A stretch of DNA of 64,000 nt. It comes from Collinsella aerofaciens. Its GTDB lineage: Bacteria > Actinomycetota > Coriobacteriia > Coriobacteriales > Coriobacteriaceae. The position numbers and the translations under genes were made by a program. Shown here in pieces: positions 51,700 to 62,347 of the stretch. The first letter of the stretch is position 1; each line of letters starts with the position of its first letter. The notes under the pieces are model-generated. The model was not told the DNA's origin. It saw only the letters and a program-made list of their open reading frames with translations, and did no database searches. The stretch spans positions 744,001-808,000 of the forward strand of contig NZ_OY725712.1 in the NCBI RefSeq assembly GCF_963360655.1, read 5' to 3'.

Positions 51700-53649
51700 C
51701 TAGAGCTCGCAGGCAACCTTATAGCCATCGCCGATGGCATCGCGGATGTTGCCGCACTTGTTGGCGTCGCCCAGCACGTGGGTGGTAACGCCGGCAGCGG
51801 CAAGGTCGTCGGCCAACTTGGTATTGGGACGATAGCCCATGGCAAGCACCAGCGTATCGGCACCGGTGATGGTGTGGACCTCGCCGTCCTTTTCGTAGCT
51901 GATAGTGTCCTCGGTAATCTCGGTCACCTTGGCCTCTGTCAGCACATGAACGCCCTTGGAGAGCATGCGCGTGATGAGCACCGCGCGACCGGCACCGCCC
52001 TCGTTGGCGGCAAGCGTCTTGGTCATCTCGATGACGGTGACATCGCGATTGGCCGGCGACAGGTCGTTGACCAGCGGGGCCAGGTAATCTGCCGTCTCGC
52101 AGCCAACGGTGCCGCCGCCCACAATGACGATCTTCTTGCCCGGGAAAGCCTTGCCACCCAGCAGGTCGTCAGCCGTCATAACCTGCTTAAAGCCCTGCAT
52201 GAAGGCCGGAGCGATGGGCTCGGCGCCATAAGCCAGGACGACCTCATAGCCGGCATAGTCGCGCTGAATGTCCTCGGCAGTAAGCTCGGTGCCAAATATG
52301 CACTTCACGCCCGCCTCGGCCAGACGACGGTACTGATACTTGATCACGCGGGTGAGCTCCTGCTTTGCTGGCGGAACGGCCGCGATACGCATCTCGCCGC
52401 CCGGCTCGTCCTGCTTATCCACGAGCACCACGTTGTGACCGCGCTTGGCGGCAATGAACGCCGCCTCCATGCCCGCGGGGCCGGTGCCCACAACGAGCAC
52501 GTTCTTGGCCTTGGCGGCAGGCTCGTAGCCGGCCTCGTCGCGCTCCACGTCCGGGTTGACGGTGCAGGAGATGCGCTTGCCAAACATAATGCCATTCAGG
52601 CAGCGCAGGCAGCCAATGCAGGGGCGGATGGCGTCAGCGTTGCCGGCAGCGGCCTTGTTGCAGAACTCGGCATCGCACAGATTGGCGCGGCCCATCATGC
52701 AGATGTCGGCAGCGCCGTCCTCGATCAGCTCCTCGGCAATCCAGGCCTCGTTGATACGGCCGACGGTGGCGACGGGAATGTTGACGTGCTTTTTGATCTC
52801 GCGCGAGCAGGCGGCGTGCGAGGCCTGCTGGGTACCGGCGGCGGGAATCGCGGAGCCGCGCTTGATGGTGGTGCCGCCCGACACGTGAATCATGTCGACG
52901 CCGGCCTTCTCCAAGCGACGCGAGACATAGATCATGTCGTTGAGGGTCAGGCCGCCATCGGTGTACTCATCGCCCGAGATACGAACGTCGATGATGAAGT
53001 CCTTGCCGCAGCGCTCACGAATCTCGGCGATGACCTCGAGCAAGAAGCGCATACGGGCGTCGAGCGAGCCACCATACTCGTCGGTACGCTTGTTGTAGAG
53101 CGGAGTCAAAAAGCCGCCGAGCATGCCGTGGGCGTGTGCCGCATGGACTTCAACGCCATCGACGCCAGCCTTCTGCATACGAACGGCAGCGTCGCCAAAC
53201 TGATGCGTGAGCTCGTGAATCTCGTCGACCGTGATGGGGCGCGGTGCCTCGCGGGCATAGGACGGGCCCACAAAAGACGGAGCGATCAGGCGCGGCGTGC
53301 CCGGAATGTTAAAGGCCATGTAAGCGGGGTGGAAGAGCTGCGGCATGATCTTGCAGCCGTACTCGTGGACGGCCGCGGCGAGCTTTTCCCAGCCGGGGAT
53401 AAACGTATCGTCGTAGCAGCACATGTCACCCGGCAGATAGGTATAGGTGGGCTCGACCGTCACGACCTCGGTGATGATCAGGCCCACGCCGCCCTTGGCG
53501 CGGGCACGGTAGTGGTCGACCAAGTCGTCGGTCACATAGCCATGATCGGCCAGGTTCGTGGATACCGGCGGCATAAAGACGCGGTTCTTGACCTCGGTCG
53601 TACCGACCTTGATCGGGCTAAAGAGCATCGGGTAGGCGGATGACTCCAT
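51700..53649 (-). CDS. Old Yellow Enzyme-family NADH:flavin oxidoreductase with Fe-S cluster and FAD domain
   Basis: A 649-residue enzyme of the 2,4-dienoyl-CoA reductase/BaiCD-BaiH type. The N-terminal FMN barrel (1-340) starts MLFSPIKVGTTEVKNRVFMPPVS and holds the active-site region GVEVHAAHAHGMLGGFLTPLYNKRTDEYGGS. A 4Fe-4S motif follows (CIGCLRCLNGIMFGKRISCTVNP, about 345-367). A C-terminal FAD/NAD module has VVGTGPAGMEAAFIAAKRG and VIVGGGTVGCETADYL. It reduces an activated double bond of an enoate, flavonoid or bile-acid intermediate; the substrate is unknown. The ATG follows GAAAGGA. Relatives abound in gut Coriobacteriia. Confidence 0.88.
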   Translation of the reverse strand: MESSAYPMLFSPIKVGTTEVKNRVFMPPVSTNLADHGYVTDDLVDHYRARAKGGVGLIITEVVTVEPTYTYLPGDMCCYDDTFIPGWEKLAAAVHEYGCKIMPQLFHPAYMAFNIPGTPRLIAPSFVGPSYAREAPRPITVDEIHELTHQFGDAAVRMQKAGVDGVEVHAAHAHGMLGGFLTPLYNKRTDEYGGSLDARMRFLLEVIAEIRERCGKDFIIDVRISGDEYTDGGLTLNDMIYVSRRLEKAGVDMIHVSGGTTIKRGSAIPAAGTQQASHAACSREIKKHVNIPVATVGRINEAWIAEELIEDGAADICMMGRANLCDAEFCNKAAAGNADAIRPCIGCLRCLNGIMFGKRISCTVNPDVERDEAGYEPAAKAKNVLVVGTGPAGMEAAFIAAKRGHNVVLVDKQDEPGGEMRIAAVPPAKQELTRVIKYQYRRLAEAGVKCIFGTELTAEDIQRDYAGYEVVLAYGAEPIAPAFMQGFKQVMTADDLLGGKAFPGKKIVIVGGGTVGCETADYLAPLVNDLSPANRDVTVIEMTKTLAANEGGAGRAVLITRMLSKGVHVLTEAKVTEITEDTISYEKDGEVHTITGADTLVLAMGYRPNTKLADDLAAAGVTTHVLGDANKCGNIRDAIGDGYKVACEL

Positions 53650-53767
53650 ACAGGGTTCCTTTCGTTTGAGCCGCTCGGCGGCAGTTGCTAACGTACCTAT
53701 CGTATCAGTATCCGCTGCATTCGCACTCGCTCGCACTCCCCACCTTCAATCCCGACCCTCACAAAAA

Positions 53768-53834
53768 AGTTGCGGTGGAATACGGAGTAGATAAGACTTT
53801 TGACAGGCAAAACAGTCCGTATTCCACCGCAACT
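53768..53834. repeat. 67-bp palindromic repeat, copy C1
   Basis: Perfect 19-bp arms AGTTGCGGTGGAATACGGA and complement around a 29-nt loop. It lies 64 bp downstream of kdpC. Confidence 0.85.
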
Positions 53835-53897
53835 GATGGGCGGGATGGACCTGAGGGCTCAGATAGTCAGTCATGCCCTCATCCGCCACTCCCTCAC

Positions 53898-54488
53898 CTA
53901 CAGCGCGCCGTCCAGCATAAGGTTCACCTTGAGCACGTTGACCGTGGGCTCGCCGAACACGCCGAGGAAACGGCCCTTGGTGCACTGGGCGATGATCTCG
54001 CGAACCTCGCCTTCACTCTTGCCCGTGGCCTTCGCCAGGCGCGGGACCTGGTACTCGGCGGCATCGGGAGAGATCTCGGGGTCGAGCCCTGAGCCGGAAC
54101 ACGTCACCAGGTCGACGGGCACAGCGTCCATATCGGCATCGGGGTTGGCGGCGCGGATCTTCTTCACGCGCGCATCCACAAGCTGCCGATACTCCTCACT
54201 CGCCGGGGACAGGTTGGATGGGGCACCATACGCCATGAGCTCGCCATCTTCGCCTTCGAAAATTGACACGTTCTGGATGCGGCCCCACATGTGATCCTCA
54301 TCCTCGAAGTTCTGGCCGATGAGCTCGGAACCCACAACCTTGCCGTCGACCGTAATGAGCGAACCGTTCGCCTGATACGGGAACGCAACCTGGGCAATGC
54401 CGGTCACGACAAGCGTATAGCCCAGGCCGCAGACAACGGTAAACAGCGCGAACACGCCCAGTGCGCGCGATGCAACACCTTTGAACAT
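53898..54488 (-). CDS. kdpC: K+-transporting ATPase subunit KdpC
   Basis: A 196-residue subunit that stabilises and aids nucleotide binding by KdpB. One N-terminal membrane helix (about residues 8-30), then the extracytoplasmic domain with GSELIGQNF, VPVDLVTCSGSGLDPEISPDAAEYQVPRLAKATG and the late QCTKGRFLGVFGEPTVNVLKVNL. The chosen ATG has GGAGG upstream and lies 12 nt after the kdpB stop. It is the last gene of kdpFABC. Confidence 0.95.
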   Translation of the reverse strand: MFKGVASRALGVFALFTVVCGLGYTLVVTGIAQVAFPYQANGSLITVDGKVVGSELIGQNFEDEDHMWGRIQNVSIFEGEDGELMAYGAPSNLSPASEEYRQLVDARVKKIRAANPDADMDAVPVDLVTCSGSGLDPEISPDAAEYQVPRLAKATGKSEGEVREIIAQCTKGRFLGVFGEPTVNVLKVNLMLDGAL

Positions 54489-54500
54489 ACAAACCTCCAC

Positions 54501-56555
54501 TTACATAATGCCGCAGAACGCGAGCAGCATGTCGATGAGCTTGATGAATACGAACGGGGCAACGATGCCGCCCAGACCCCACACGAGCAGGTTGTGGGTC
54601 AGCAGCTGTCCGGACGGGACCTCGCGGTACTTAACGCCCTTCAGCGCGGCCGGGATCAGCGCGACGATAACGAGCGCGTTATAGATGATGGCCGAAAGAA
54701 CCGCGGACAGCGGGCTTGCCAGACCGAGGATGTTGAGGGCGTCCAACCCGGGGTAGATCGGCGAGAACAGGGCCGGGATGATAGCGAAGTACTTCGCCAT
54801 GTCGTTGGCCACCGAGAAGGTCGTGAGCGAACCGCGGGTCATGAGCAGCTGCTTGCCGATACGCACGACCTCGATGAGCTTGGTGGGGCTGGAGTCGAGG
54901 TCGACCATGTTGCCGGCCTCCTTGGCAGCCTGGGTGCCCGTGTTCATGGCCACGGCGACATCCGCCTGCGCCAGCGCCGGCGCGTCGTTGGTGCCGTCGC
55001 CGGTCATGGCGACCAGGTGGCCCTCACGCTGGAACTCGCGGATCTTCTCGAGCTTGCCCTCAGGGGTGGCCTCGGCCAGGAAGTCGTCAACGCCGGCCTC
55101 GGCGGCGATTGCCGCGGCGGTGAGCGGGTTGTCGCCCGTCACCATGATGGTCTTGATGCCCATCTTGCGCAGGTCGGCGAACTTCTCCTTAACGCCGGAC
55201 TTGATGATGTCCTTGAGGTACACAACGCCCAGCACGCGGCAGTTCTTGGTCACGACCAGCGGGGTGCCGCCGGCCTTGGCGATGCGCTCGACGGCCTCGT
55301 CGCACTCCTGGGAGAACACGCCGCCGGCTGCCTCCACATAGGTGCGCACGGAATCGGCAGCGCCCTTGCGGATCTCATTGCCCTCGTAGTTCACACCGGA
55401 CATGCGGGTCGCCGCGGTGAAGGGGATGAACTCCATACCCTTATCCTCGAGTGTGCGGCCGCGCAGACCGAACTGCTCCTTGGCGAGCACGACGATGGAA
55501 CGGCCTTCGGGGGTCTCGTCGGCCAGCGAGGAAAGCTGGGCGGCATCGGCCAGCTCCGCGGGATCGATGCCGTCGACCGGGATGAACTCGGCGGCTTGGC
55601 GGTTACCCAGGGTGATGGTGCCGGTCTTGTCGAGCATGAGGATGTCGACGTCGCCGGCGGCCTCGATGGCGCGGCCGGACATGGCCAGCACGTTGGCCTC
55701 GTTCAGACGGCTCATGCCGGCGATGCCGATGGCGGAAAGAAGGGCGCCGATGGTAGTAGGAGCCAGGCACACGAGCAGCGCCACGAGCGTGGTCACGGCC
55801 GTGGGGTTGTCCATGTCGTTAAGACCGACCGAGAAGCAGGAGTAACAATACAGGGCCAGCGTGACCAGGATAAAGACGATGGAGAGGGCCACCAGGAAGA
55901 TCTCCAGAGCGATCTCGTTAGGGGTCTTCTTGCGCGCGGCACCCTCGACCATCGCGATCATTTTGTCCAGGAAGCTCTGGCCGGGCTCACTGGAGATCTT
56001 GACGATGATCCAGTCGGACAGCACCGTGGTACCGCCGGTAACGGCAGAGCGGTCGCCGCCGGCCTCGCGGACCACGGGGGCGGACTCGCCGGTGATGGCG
56101 GACTCGTCAACGGAAGCAGCGCCCTCGATGACGTCGCCGTCGCCGGGAATCTGCTCGCCGGCGCGTACGATCACCAGGTCGCCGCGCGTGAGCTCGGTGC
56201 CGGGAACGACGGTGAAGTGCTCCTTGTCCTCAACGGACTCGATGCGATGGGCCTCGACATCCTTCTTGGCCGCACGCAGGGAATCGGCCTGGGCCTTACC
56301 GCGGCCCTCGGCAAGCGCCTCGGCGAAGTTCGAGAACAGGTCGGTAAGCCACAGGATGACCGCGATGGCGACCACATAGTAGGCGGGCACACCCGCGTCC
56401 TGCACACCGAAAATGGAAGCGACGGCCAGGACGGAGGTCATGACGGCGGAAAGCCACACCAGGAACATGACCGGGTTTTGAATCTGGACGCGAGGATCCA
56501 GCTTGGCAAACGAGTCGCGGACCGCGCGGCCCATCATGTCTTTTTGCATAGTCAT
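54501..56555 (-). CDS. kdpB: K+-transporting ATPase catalytic subunit KdpB
   Basis: A 684-residue P-type ATPase subunit that hydrolyses ATP to drive K+ uptake through KdpA. Motifs: TGESAPV in the actuator, [11 protein letters not shown] (phosphorylated Asp at about residue 300), and [22 protein letters not shown]. The start region [31 protein letters not shown] is typical. The ATG is preceded by AAAGGAGGG. It lies 16 nt after kdpA. Confidence 0.96.
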   Translation of the reverse strand: MTMQKDMMGRAVRDSFAKLDPRVQIQNPVMFLVWLSAVMTSVLAVASIFGVQDAGVPAYYVVAIAVILWLTDLFSNFAEALAEGRGKAQADSLRAAKKDVEAHRIESVEDKEHFTVVPGTELTRGDLVIVRAGEQIPGDGDVIEGAASVDESAITGESAPVVREAGGDRSAVTGGTTVLSDWIIVKISSEPGQSFLDKMIAMVEGAARKKTPNEIALEIFLVALSIVFILVTLALYCYSCFSVGLNDMDNPTAVTTLVALLVCLAPTTIGALLSAIGIAGMSRLNEANVLAMSGRAIEAAGDVDILMLDKTGTITLGNRQAAEFIPVDGIDPAELADAAQLSSLADETPEGRSIVVLAKEQFGLRGRTLEDKGMEFIPFTAATRMSGVNYEGNEIRKGAADSVRTYVEAAGGVFSQECDEAVERIAKAGGTPLVVTKNCRVLGVVYLKDIIKSGVKEKFADLRKMGIKTIMVTGDNPLTAAAIAAEAGVDDFLAEATPEGKLEKIREFQREGHLVAMTGDGTNDAPALAQADVAVAMNTGTQAAKEAGNMVDLDSSPTKLIEVVRIGKQLLMTRGSLTTFSVANDMAKYFAIIPALFSPIYPGLDALNILGLASPLSAVLSAIIYNALVIVALIPAALKGVKYREVPSGQLLTHNLLVWGLGGIVAPFVFIKLIDMLLAFCGIM

Positions 56556-56571
56556 AAATCTGCGCCCTCCT

Positions 56572-58395
56572 TTACGCAATCATCTGGAAGAACTCGGCAA
56601 CGGGGCCAAGCGCCAGGGCCGGAAAGAAGCTCAGGGCACCGATCAGCAGAACGATGAACACGAGCAGGAATACGAACATGCCGTTGGTGGTAGACAGGGT
56701 ACCGGCGCTCTCGGCGACCTTTCCCTTCTTGGCCAGCGAGCCGGCGATAGCCAGCGTACCGATGATGGGCATGAAGCGGGCGAACAGCATCTCGAGGCCG
56801 AGCATGACGTTGATCCAGGGAATGTTGCAGTTCATGCCTGCAAACGCCGAGCCGTTGTTGCCGCCGCATGAGGTGAAGGCATACAGCGCCTCGGAGAAGC
56901 CGTGCGCGCCACCATTGTTGAGCTGGTCGGCAAGACCCGGCACCATGCAGGCGATGGCCGAGCACACCAGAATGGCAAACGGAGTTGCCAAGCACAGGAC
57001 AACTGCCCAGCGCATCTCGCCCGGCTCGATCTTCTTGCCCAGGAACTCAGGCGTGCGTCCGACCATGAGGCCGGCGATGAACACTGTGAGGATGGCGAAG
57101 CCGATCATGCCGTACAGGCCGCAGCCCACGCCGCCGAAGACGACCTCGCCCAGAGCAATCTGGAGCATCTGGACAAAACCGCCCAGCGGGGTGTAGGAGT
57201 CGTGCATGGAGTTAACCGAGCCGTTGGAAGCAGCCGTCGTGAAAGCGGACCAGGTAGAAGAGGAGGCGATACCGAAACGGCTCTCCTTGCCCTCCATGTT
57301 GCCGCCGGCCTGGCCGTCGGTCATCTCGATATTGACCGCTCCGCCATCGGCCAGCTGCGGGGTGCCCGCATGCTCGTTGACGGCGATGATGCCGGTGAAG
57401 ATCACCAGCAGGATGAACATGGCGGCAAAGATGGCCTTGCCCTGCTTGGTGTTCTTGACGCCGATACCGAAGGCGAAGCAACAGGCGGCCGGGATCAGCA
57501 GCAGGCTGGTCATCTCGATGATGTTGGTGAAGGCACTGGGGTTCTCATACGGATGGGCGGAGTTCACGCCGAAGAAGCCGCCGCCGTTGGTGCCGGACTG
57601 CTTGATGGCGACCTGAGGAGCCGCGGGACCCTGGGGCAGGAACTGCTCGGTGACCACGCGCGCGCCCTCGACAACCTTGCCGTCGACCTTGACCGTGTCG
57701 CCCTCAATCTGGGCGCCGTCGATGACGCTCCAGCCGCCGTCTGCATTAGGCTGAACAGCGACGGGTTCTACGAGCTCAGCCTTCTGAGCCGGCTGGAAGT
57801 TGGAGATGACGCCACCGGCAGCCAGGCAGATGCCGAACACGAGGTTCAGCGGGATGAGCACATACAGGACGGTGCGGGTGAGGTCGACCCAGAAGGAACC
57901 CAGACCCTGCTCCTTGACCTGACGGAAGCCGCGGATCAGCGCGAACATGACCGCGATACCGGTGCCAGCGGAAACGAAGTTCTGCACAGTGAGACCCATG
58001 AACTGCACAAGGTAGGACAGGGTGGTCTCACCGGAGTAGGACTGCCAGTTGGTGTTGGTTATGAAGGAAGCAGCCGTATTGAACGACAGGTCCCATGACA
58101 CACCCGGCAGGTGCTGGGGATTGCCTGGCAAGAAGGACTGAAGCGCCTGGAGTGCCACAAGAGTCACGAGGCCGATCCCCGAAAAGACCAGCACGCTCGC
58201 CAGATAGCGCCTACACCCCATCTGTTCTGCCGCGTCGATGCGAAGCAGACGATAGATGCCACGCTCCACAGGAGCAATCACAGGCGACAGGAACGTATGC
58301 TCACCATCCATGATATGGGCCATGAACCGACCGAGCGGAACGGCCAGGACGACGAGTACGGCAAAGTACAAGATGTACTGAATCGCAGCGTCCAT
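56572..58395 (-). CDS. kdpA: K+-transporting ATPase channel subunit KdpA
   Basis: A 607-residue channel-like subunit with about ten membrane helices and four K+-selectivity segments. Signature stretches are [57 protein letters not shown] and [13 protein letters not shown]. These carry the Gly-rich filter residues. It begins 3 nt after the small kdpF stop and is followed by kdpB, so the complex is encoded in the standard order. Confidence 0.96.
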   Translation of the reverse strand: MDAAIQYILYFAVLVVLAVPLGRFMAHIMDGEHTFLSPVIAPVERGIYRLLRIDAAEQMGCRRYLASVLVFSGIGLVTLVALQALQSFLPGNPQHLPGVSWDLSFNTAASFITNTNWQSYSGETTLSYLVQFMGLTVQNFVSAGTGIAVMFALIRGFRQVKEQGLGSFWVDLTRTVLYVLIPLNLVFGICLAAGGVISNFQPAQKAELVEPVAVQPNADGGWSVIDGAQIEGDTVKVDGKVVEGARVVTEQFLPQGPAAPQVAIKQSGTNGGGFFGVNSAHPYENPSAFTNIIEMTSLLLIPAACCFAFGIGVKNTKQGKAIFAAMFILLVIFTGIIAVNEHAGTPQLADGGAVNIEMTDGQAGGNMEGKESRFGIASSSTWSAFTTAASNGSVNSMHDSYTPLGGFVQMLQIALGEVVFGGVGCGLYGMIGFAILTVFIAGLMVGRTPEFLGKKIEPGEMRWAVVLCLATPFAILVCSAIACMVPGLADQLNNGGAHGFSEALYAFTSCGGNNGSAFAGMNCNIPWINVMLGLEMLFARFMPIIGTLAIAGSLAKKGKVAESAGTLSTTNGMFVFLLVFIVLLIGALSFFPALALGPVAEFFQMIA

Positions 58396-58398
58396 AGT

Positions 58399-58485
58399 TT
58401 ACGAATCACTCCTCATCAGAATGTAGATGTAATAGATAAGAAGTCCAATGCAGACGACTCCGATGATGGGAATGAGGATGTCCAT
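58399..58485 (-). CDS. kdpF: K+-transporting ATPase small subunit KdpF
   Basis: A 28-residue membrane peptide, MDILIPIIGVVCIGLLIYYI followed by YILMRSDS. It forms a single transmembrane helix, exactly as in known KdpF, which stabilises the KdpABC complex. The ATG is preceded by GAAAGGGG, and the stop is 3 nt upstream of kdpA. Position, length and composition all fit. Confidence 0.85.
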   Translation of the reverse strand: MDILIPIIGVVCIGLLIYYIYILMRSDS

Positions 58486-58506
58486 TTACCGCCCCTTTCA
58501 CACGCG

Positions 58507-58559
58507 GTCCGATGTCTCGGACGCCTGCCCTCGCAAGCGTCTGGGGACAGTAAACGCTT
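58507..58559 (-). promoter_or_regulatory. Leader hairpins upstream of kdpFABC
   Basis: GTCCGA-TGTC-TCGGAC (58507-58522) and AAGCGT...ACGCTT (58535-58559) form two stem-loops just upstream of kdpF. The 244-bp kdpF-kdpD gap must hold the divergent promoters. No c-di-AMP riboswitch consensus was recognised. Confidence 0.35.
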
Positions 58560-58729
58560 CTAGGGATTAAAGAGGCGTGAGGGCCGGGGCTCACGTCCTT
58601 AAGATGCCGTAAAGATGCAGGTAGAAAGCACTATTGCAGCTGCAGTGCGCCTATACTCGACCTCGCGAGCATACAGTGGTGTCTTCACCGCGTATGCACG
58701 CATGGACAACGCTTCAGAAAGGCTACGCT

Positions 58730-61465
58730 ATGCAGCGCGACGCATCGGACACTCGCGTCAATCCAGACCTCATCCTCAAGGCAATTGAGAAAGACGGGGT
58801 CGCCGATGACACTCGAACCAGCCGGGGACACCTCAAAATTTTCTTTGGCTACGCTGCTGGCACAGGCAAAACCTATGCGATGCTTCAAGCCGCCCACGCC
58901 GCCAAGCGGCGAGGTGTCGACGTCGTCGCGGGATACATCGAGCCGCACGAACGTCCGGCAACTGCCCATCTTGCACAAGGGCTTGAGAACGTGCCCTGTA
59001 AACTCATCGAGCACAACGGCATTGCGCTCAGCGAGTTCGATCTAGATGCGGCTATCGAACGCGCCCCTCAGCTCATCCTTGTCGACGAGCTCGCCCATAC
59101 GAATGCGCCGGGGTCTCGCCACGACAAACGCTATCAAGACGTCGAGGAACTTCTACATGCGGGCATCGACGTCTATACGACCGTGAACGTTCAGCATATC
59201 GAGAGCCTAAACGACATGGTTGCATCCATCACCGGCGTTGTCGTGAGCGAACGAATCCCCGACCGTATCTTCGATGATGCCGACCAGGTCGAGCTCGTCG
59301 ACATAGAGCCCGAAGACCTACTTGAGCGCCTTCGCGCCGGCCTCGTCTACCGTCCCGCACAAGCCGACCGAGCGCAACAGCATTTTTTTACCGTCGAGAA
59401 CCTCACCGCACTCCGAGAAATCGCGCTGCGCCGCTGCGCCGATCGCACCGGTCACCTCACAGACGCCGCACGCGTGCTGGGAAACCGTGACTACTACACC
59501 AGGGAGCGTATCTTAGTCTGTGTCTCCCCGGCGCCGACCAATCCCCGCATCGTCCGTGCCGCCGCACGCATGGCGAAAGCGTTTCGCAGCGAGCTCGTCG
59601 CTCTGTTCGTAGAGAGCCCGCGCACGCAAGCCATGAGCGATGATGAGCGCGCCAAGCTTGCAGCCAATATCGCCCTAGCCGAGCAGCTCGGAGCACATAT
59701 GGAAACCGTCTATGGCGACGACATCGCGTTTCAGATCTCCGAGTTCGCGCGCCTGTCGGGTATTTCGAAGATCGTCATGGGGCGCACGGGCGAGCGCAGC
59801 AGCGTCCGTCAGGCCCTCTTCGGCCGCAAATCTCTCGTAGAACAGCTCATAACATTCGCTCCGAACCTCGACATTTACATCATTCCAGAACAGTCGACTC
59901 CGCCCTCCCGACCCAAAGGACGCCGCCATGCGCTCGCCCCGCAGCCGCCCAGCAGCCGAGACGTGCTTCGCACGCTGGCCCTCTCTCTTGTCGCCACGGC
60001 GATCGGCACGGCTTTCCGCCATCTGGGATTTGCCGATTCCAGCATCATATCCCTCTATATCCTCACGGCCCTGCTGACCGCCGTCACCACGACGGGGCGT
60101 ATCTGCACGATCGTATCGAGCGTGCTTTCTGTAGTGCTTTACAACTTCTGCTTCGTCACGCCTCTGTTTTCGCTCGCCAGCTACGACCGAAGCTATCTGG
60201 TCACGTTCGGCATCATGTTCGCTACCGCTATGGTCGCCGGCGAGTTAACTGCGCGCATCGCCGACAACGCTCGCACCTCCGCCGAGAACGCATTCAAAAC
60301 ACGTGTACTCCTCGAAACGAACCAGCTCTTGCAGCAAGCCCATAGCGCGGAGGAGTGCGCCCGCGTCGCCATGAACCAACTCATCAAACTGCTAAAACTC
60401 GACGTGGTCTTCTACACCGCCGAACACGGCACGCTCGGCAAGACGCTCTATGAGTCCGCTGGCACCGAAAACCGATCCACGTCGCTGCTCACCGACTACG
60501 AGCGCGCCGTTGCAACCTGGACCTACACCAACAACAAGCGCGCAGGCGCAAGCACGCGGACCCTGCCTGAGGCGCGCTGTCTCTACCTCGCGGTTCGCAC
60601 CGGCGACAAGGTATTCGGTGTCATCGGCATCGACCTGGAGGGGCGCGAGATCGAAGCCTTCGAGCATTCGATCGTCCTATCTATCGTGGGTGAATGCGCC
60701 TTGGCGCTCGAAAGCGACCGGGCGGCGCAAGAGCGCGAAGAGGCTGCGGTCTTGGCGAAAAACGAGCAGCTGCGTGCCAACCTTTTGCGCTCCATCGGCC
60801 ACGATTTGAGGACACCCCTCACGGCTATATCCGGATCTGCGGCAATCCTTCGGAAGAGCGACGAGAAGCTCAGCCTCGAACAACGCTGCGATCTTGCCGA
60901 TGCCATCTACGACGACTCCCTCTGGCTTATCGATACCGTGGAGAACCTCCTCGCCATCACACGCGTCGAGGACGGCACCATTCGCCTCAACTTAACATCC
61001 GAGCTTATCGACGAGGTCATCGAGGCCGCCCTCAGCCATGTCGCCCAAGCATCGCATGGACGCGCCGTCACCATCGAGCGCACTGACGACATCCTGCTGG
61101 TACGCATCGACGCCCATCTCATCATGCAGGTGCTTACGAATCTCATCATGAACGCCTTCAAATACACGCCCGAGGACTCGACTGTCACCGTCAGCGCACG
61201 TCGCGAGGGCTCGTTCGTCGTGGTGGACGTCGCAGACGATGGGCCGGGTGTGGCAGACTGCGACAAGCCTCATATCTTTGAGCGCTTCTTTACCTCAGGC
61301 AATACGCGGCCCGTGGATTCGCGTCGAAGCATCGGCCTTGGGCTGTCGCTCTGCCGCTCCATCGTGGAGGCGCATGGCGGCGTCATCGAAGTTCGCGACA
61401 ACCACCCCCATGGGGCCGTCTTCCGTTTTACCCTGCCCGCTGAGGAGATCGAGATTCATGAATAA
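58730..61465 (+). CDS. kdpD: KdpD sensor histidine kinase
   Basis: A 911-residue sensor for K+ limitation. The N-terminal KdpD domain has Walker A GYAAGTGKT (about residues 40-48) and VDELAHTNAPGS. A universal-stress-protein-like domain follows (about 250-370). Four closely spaced membrane helices lie at about 410-500, then a GAF-like region. The kinase core has the phospho-His in SIGHDLRTPLTAI (about 685) and ATP-binding motifs NLIMNAFKYTP, DDGPG and GLGLSLCRSIVEAHGG. The ATG follows AGAAAGG. It is divergent from kdpFABC and overlaps kdpE by 8 nt. Confidence 0.95.
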   Translation: MQRDASDTRVNPDLILKAIEKDGVADDTRTSRGHLKIFFGYAAGTGKTYAMLQAAHAAKRRGVDVVAGYIEPHERPATAHLAQGLENVPCKLIEHNGIALSEFDLDAAIERAPQLILVDELAHTNAPGSRHDKRYQDVEELLHAGIDVYTTVNVQHIESLNDMVASITGVVVSERIPDRIFDDADQVELVDIEPEDLLERLRAGLVYRPAQADRAQQHFFTVENLTALREIALRRCADRTGHLTDAARVLGNRDYYTRERILVCVSPAPTNPRIVRAAARMAKAFRSELVALFVESPRTQAMSDDERAKLAANIALAEQLGAHMETVYGDDIAFQISEFARLSGISKIVMGRTGERSSVRQALFGRKSLVEQLITFAPNLDIYIIPEQSTPPSRPKGRRHALAPQPPSSRDVLRTLALSLVATAIGTAFRHLGFADSSIISLYILTALLTAVTTTGRICTIVSSVLSVVLYNFCFVTPLFSLASYDRSYLVTFGIMFATAMVAGELTARIADNARTSAENAFKTRVLLETNQLLQQAHSAEECARVAMNQLIKLLKLDVVFYTAEHGTLGKTLYESAGTENRSTSLLTDYERAVATWTYTNNKRAGASTRTLPEARCLYLAVRTGDKVFGVIGIDLEGREIEAFEHSIVLSIVGECALALESDRAAQEREEAAVLAKNEQLRANLLRSIGHDLRTPLTAISGSAAILRKSDEKLSLEQRCDLADAIYDDSLWLIDTVENLLAITRVEDGTIRLNLTSELIDEVIEAALSHVAQASHGRAVTIERTDDILLVRIDAHLIMQVLTNLIMNAFKYTPEDSTVTVSARREGSFVVVDVADDGPGVADCDKPHIFERFFTSGNTRPVDSRRSIGLGLSLCRSIVEAHGGVIEVRDNHPHGAVFRFTLPAEEIEIHE

Positions 61466-62162
61466 TGCCGCTAAGCCACGCATCCTCCTGGTCGAAGATG
61501 ACCTGACCGTTCAAAACCTCGTTTCGACCGCGCTTGACCTCCACGGCTATGTCGTGAGCAAGGTTTGCAACGGCCAGGCCGCCATCATGGATGCGGTGTC
61601 GCACGGCCCCAGCCTCATCATGCTCGACCTCGGCCTTCCCGACATTGACGGTATCGAGGTCATCACGAAGATCCGAAGCTGGTCGGCAGTCCCCATTATC
61701 GTCATTTCAGCGCGCACCGAAGATTCCGACAAGATTGCAGCACTTGACGCAGGGGCAGACGACTACCTCACCAAGCCCTTTTCTGTGGATGAGTTGCTCG
61801 CGCGCGTCCGTGCGAATTTGAGGCGCTCCTCGATGGCGTCGAGCGAGTCGACAGAAGCGAGCACGTTTGACAACGGTCCGCTGCATATCGACTACGCCGC
61901 GGGATACGCGACGAAAGACGGACGCGAGCTCTCGCTCACCCCAACCGAGTACAAATTGCTCGTCCTTCTGGCGAAAAACGTCGACAAGGTGCTCACCCAC
62001 ACCTTCATCACCCACGAGATATGGGGCACGAGCTGGGACAGCGATCTGGCGAGCCTGCGCGTGTTCATGCGCACCCTGCGCAAGAAGATCGAGGCAGACC
62101 CCTCTCACCCCAAGATGATTCAGACGCACATGGGTGTCGGGTACCGCATGCAGCGTCTCTAG
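61458..62162 (+). CDS. kdpE: KdpE response regulator
   Basis: A 234-residue OmpR-family activator of kdpFABC. The receiver has the acidic pair in LLVEDD (about 11-16), the phosphorylated Asp in IMLDLGLPDIDG, and the Lys in LTKPF. The winged-helix domain reads LSLTPTEYKLLVLLAKNVDKVLTH and ends VGYRMQRL. The ATG lies inside the kdpD 3' end, with GAGGAG upstream, so it is co-translated with its kinase. Confidence 0.95.
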   Translation: MNNAAKPRILLVEDDLTVQNLVSTALDLHGYVVSKVCNGQAAIMDAVSHGPSLIMLDLGLPDIDGIEVITKIRSWSAVPIIVISARTEDSDKIAALDAGADDYLTKPFSVDELLARVRANLRRSSMASSESTEASTFDNGPLHIDYAAGYATKDGRELSLTPTEYKLLVLLAKNVDKVLTHTFITHEIWGTSWDSDLASLRVFMRTLRKKIEADPSHPKMIQTHMGVGYRMQRL

Positions 62163-62176
62163 CCCACTCCACAAAA

Positions 62177-62243
62177 AGTTGCGGTGGAATACGGAGTAGA
62201 TAAGGCCTTTGACAGCCAAAACAGTCCGTATTTCACCGCAACT
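62177..62243. repeat. 67-bp palindromic repeat, copy C2
   Basis: Same arms as C1 with one mismatch in the right arm. The loop is in the same orientation and nearly identical. It lies 14 bp past kdpE. C1 and C2 thus flank the whole kdp cluster. Confidence 0.85.
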
Positions 62244-62300
62244 GATTTAACGAGACCCCAAAATACTCTTCGACTCGCCGCGCTCTCCCTCAAATGCGCA

Positions 62301-62334
62301 AAGCGCCCCGCGAACGGATGCTCGCGAGGCGCTT
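62301..62334 (-). terminator. Terminator of the FeoB-associated gene
   Basis: AAGCGCCCCGCGA pairs with TCGCGAGGCGCTT (12 of 13). It lies 13 nt after the small gene's stop on the minus strand. Confidence 0.65.
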
Positions 62335-62347
62335 AGATGTCTGGGCC

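Noticed and set aside
51700-53649. Bile-acid 7-dehydroxylation operon (baiCD/baiH)
   Set aside because: Only one OYE-family gene is present, and no other bai genes are nearby, so a specific bile-acid role is not supported.
54291-56657. Open frame of 788 codons antisense to kdpB
   Set aside because: Composition is that of reverse-frame GC-rich DNA; kdpB is intact and essential to the complex.
58486-58729. c-di-AMP (ydaO-type) riboswitch before kdpFABC
   Set aside because: The expected conserved GGGG start and paired junctions were not found; only two simple stem-loops are visible.
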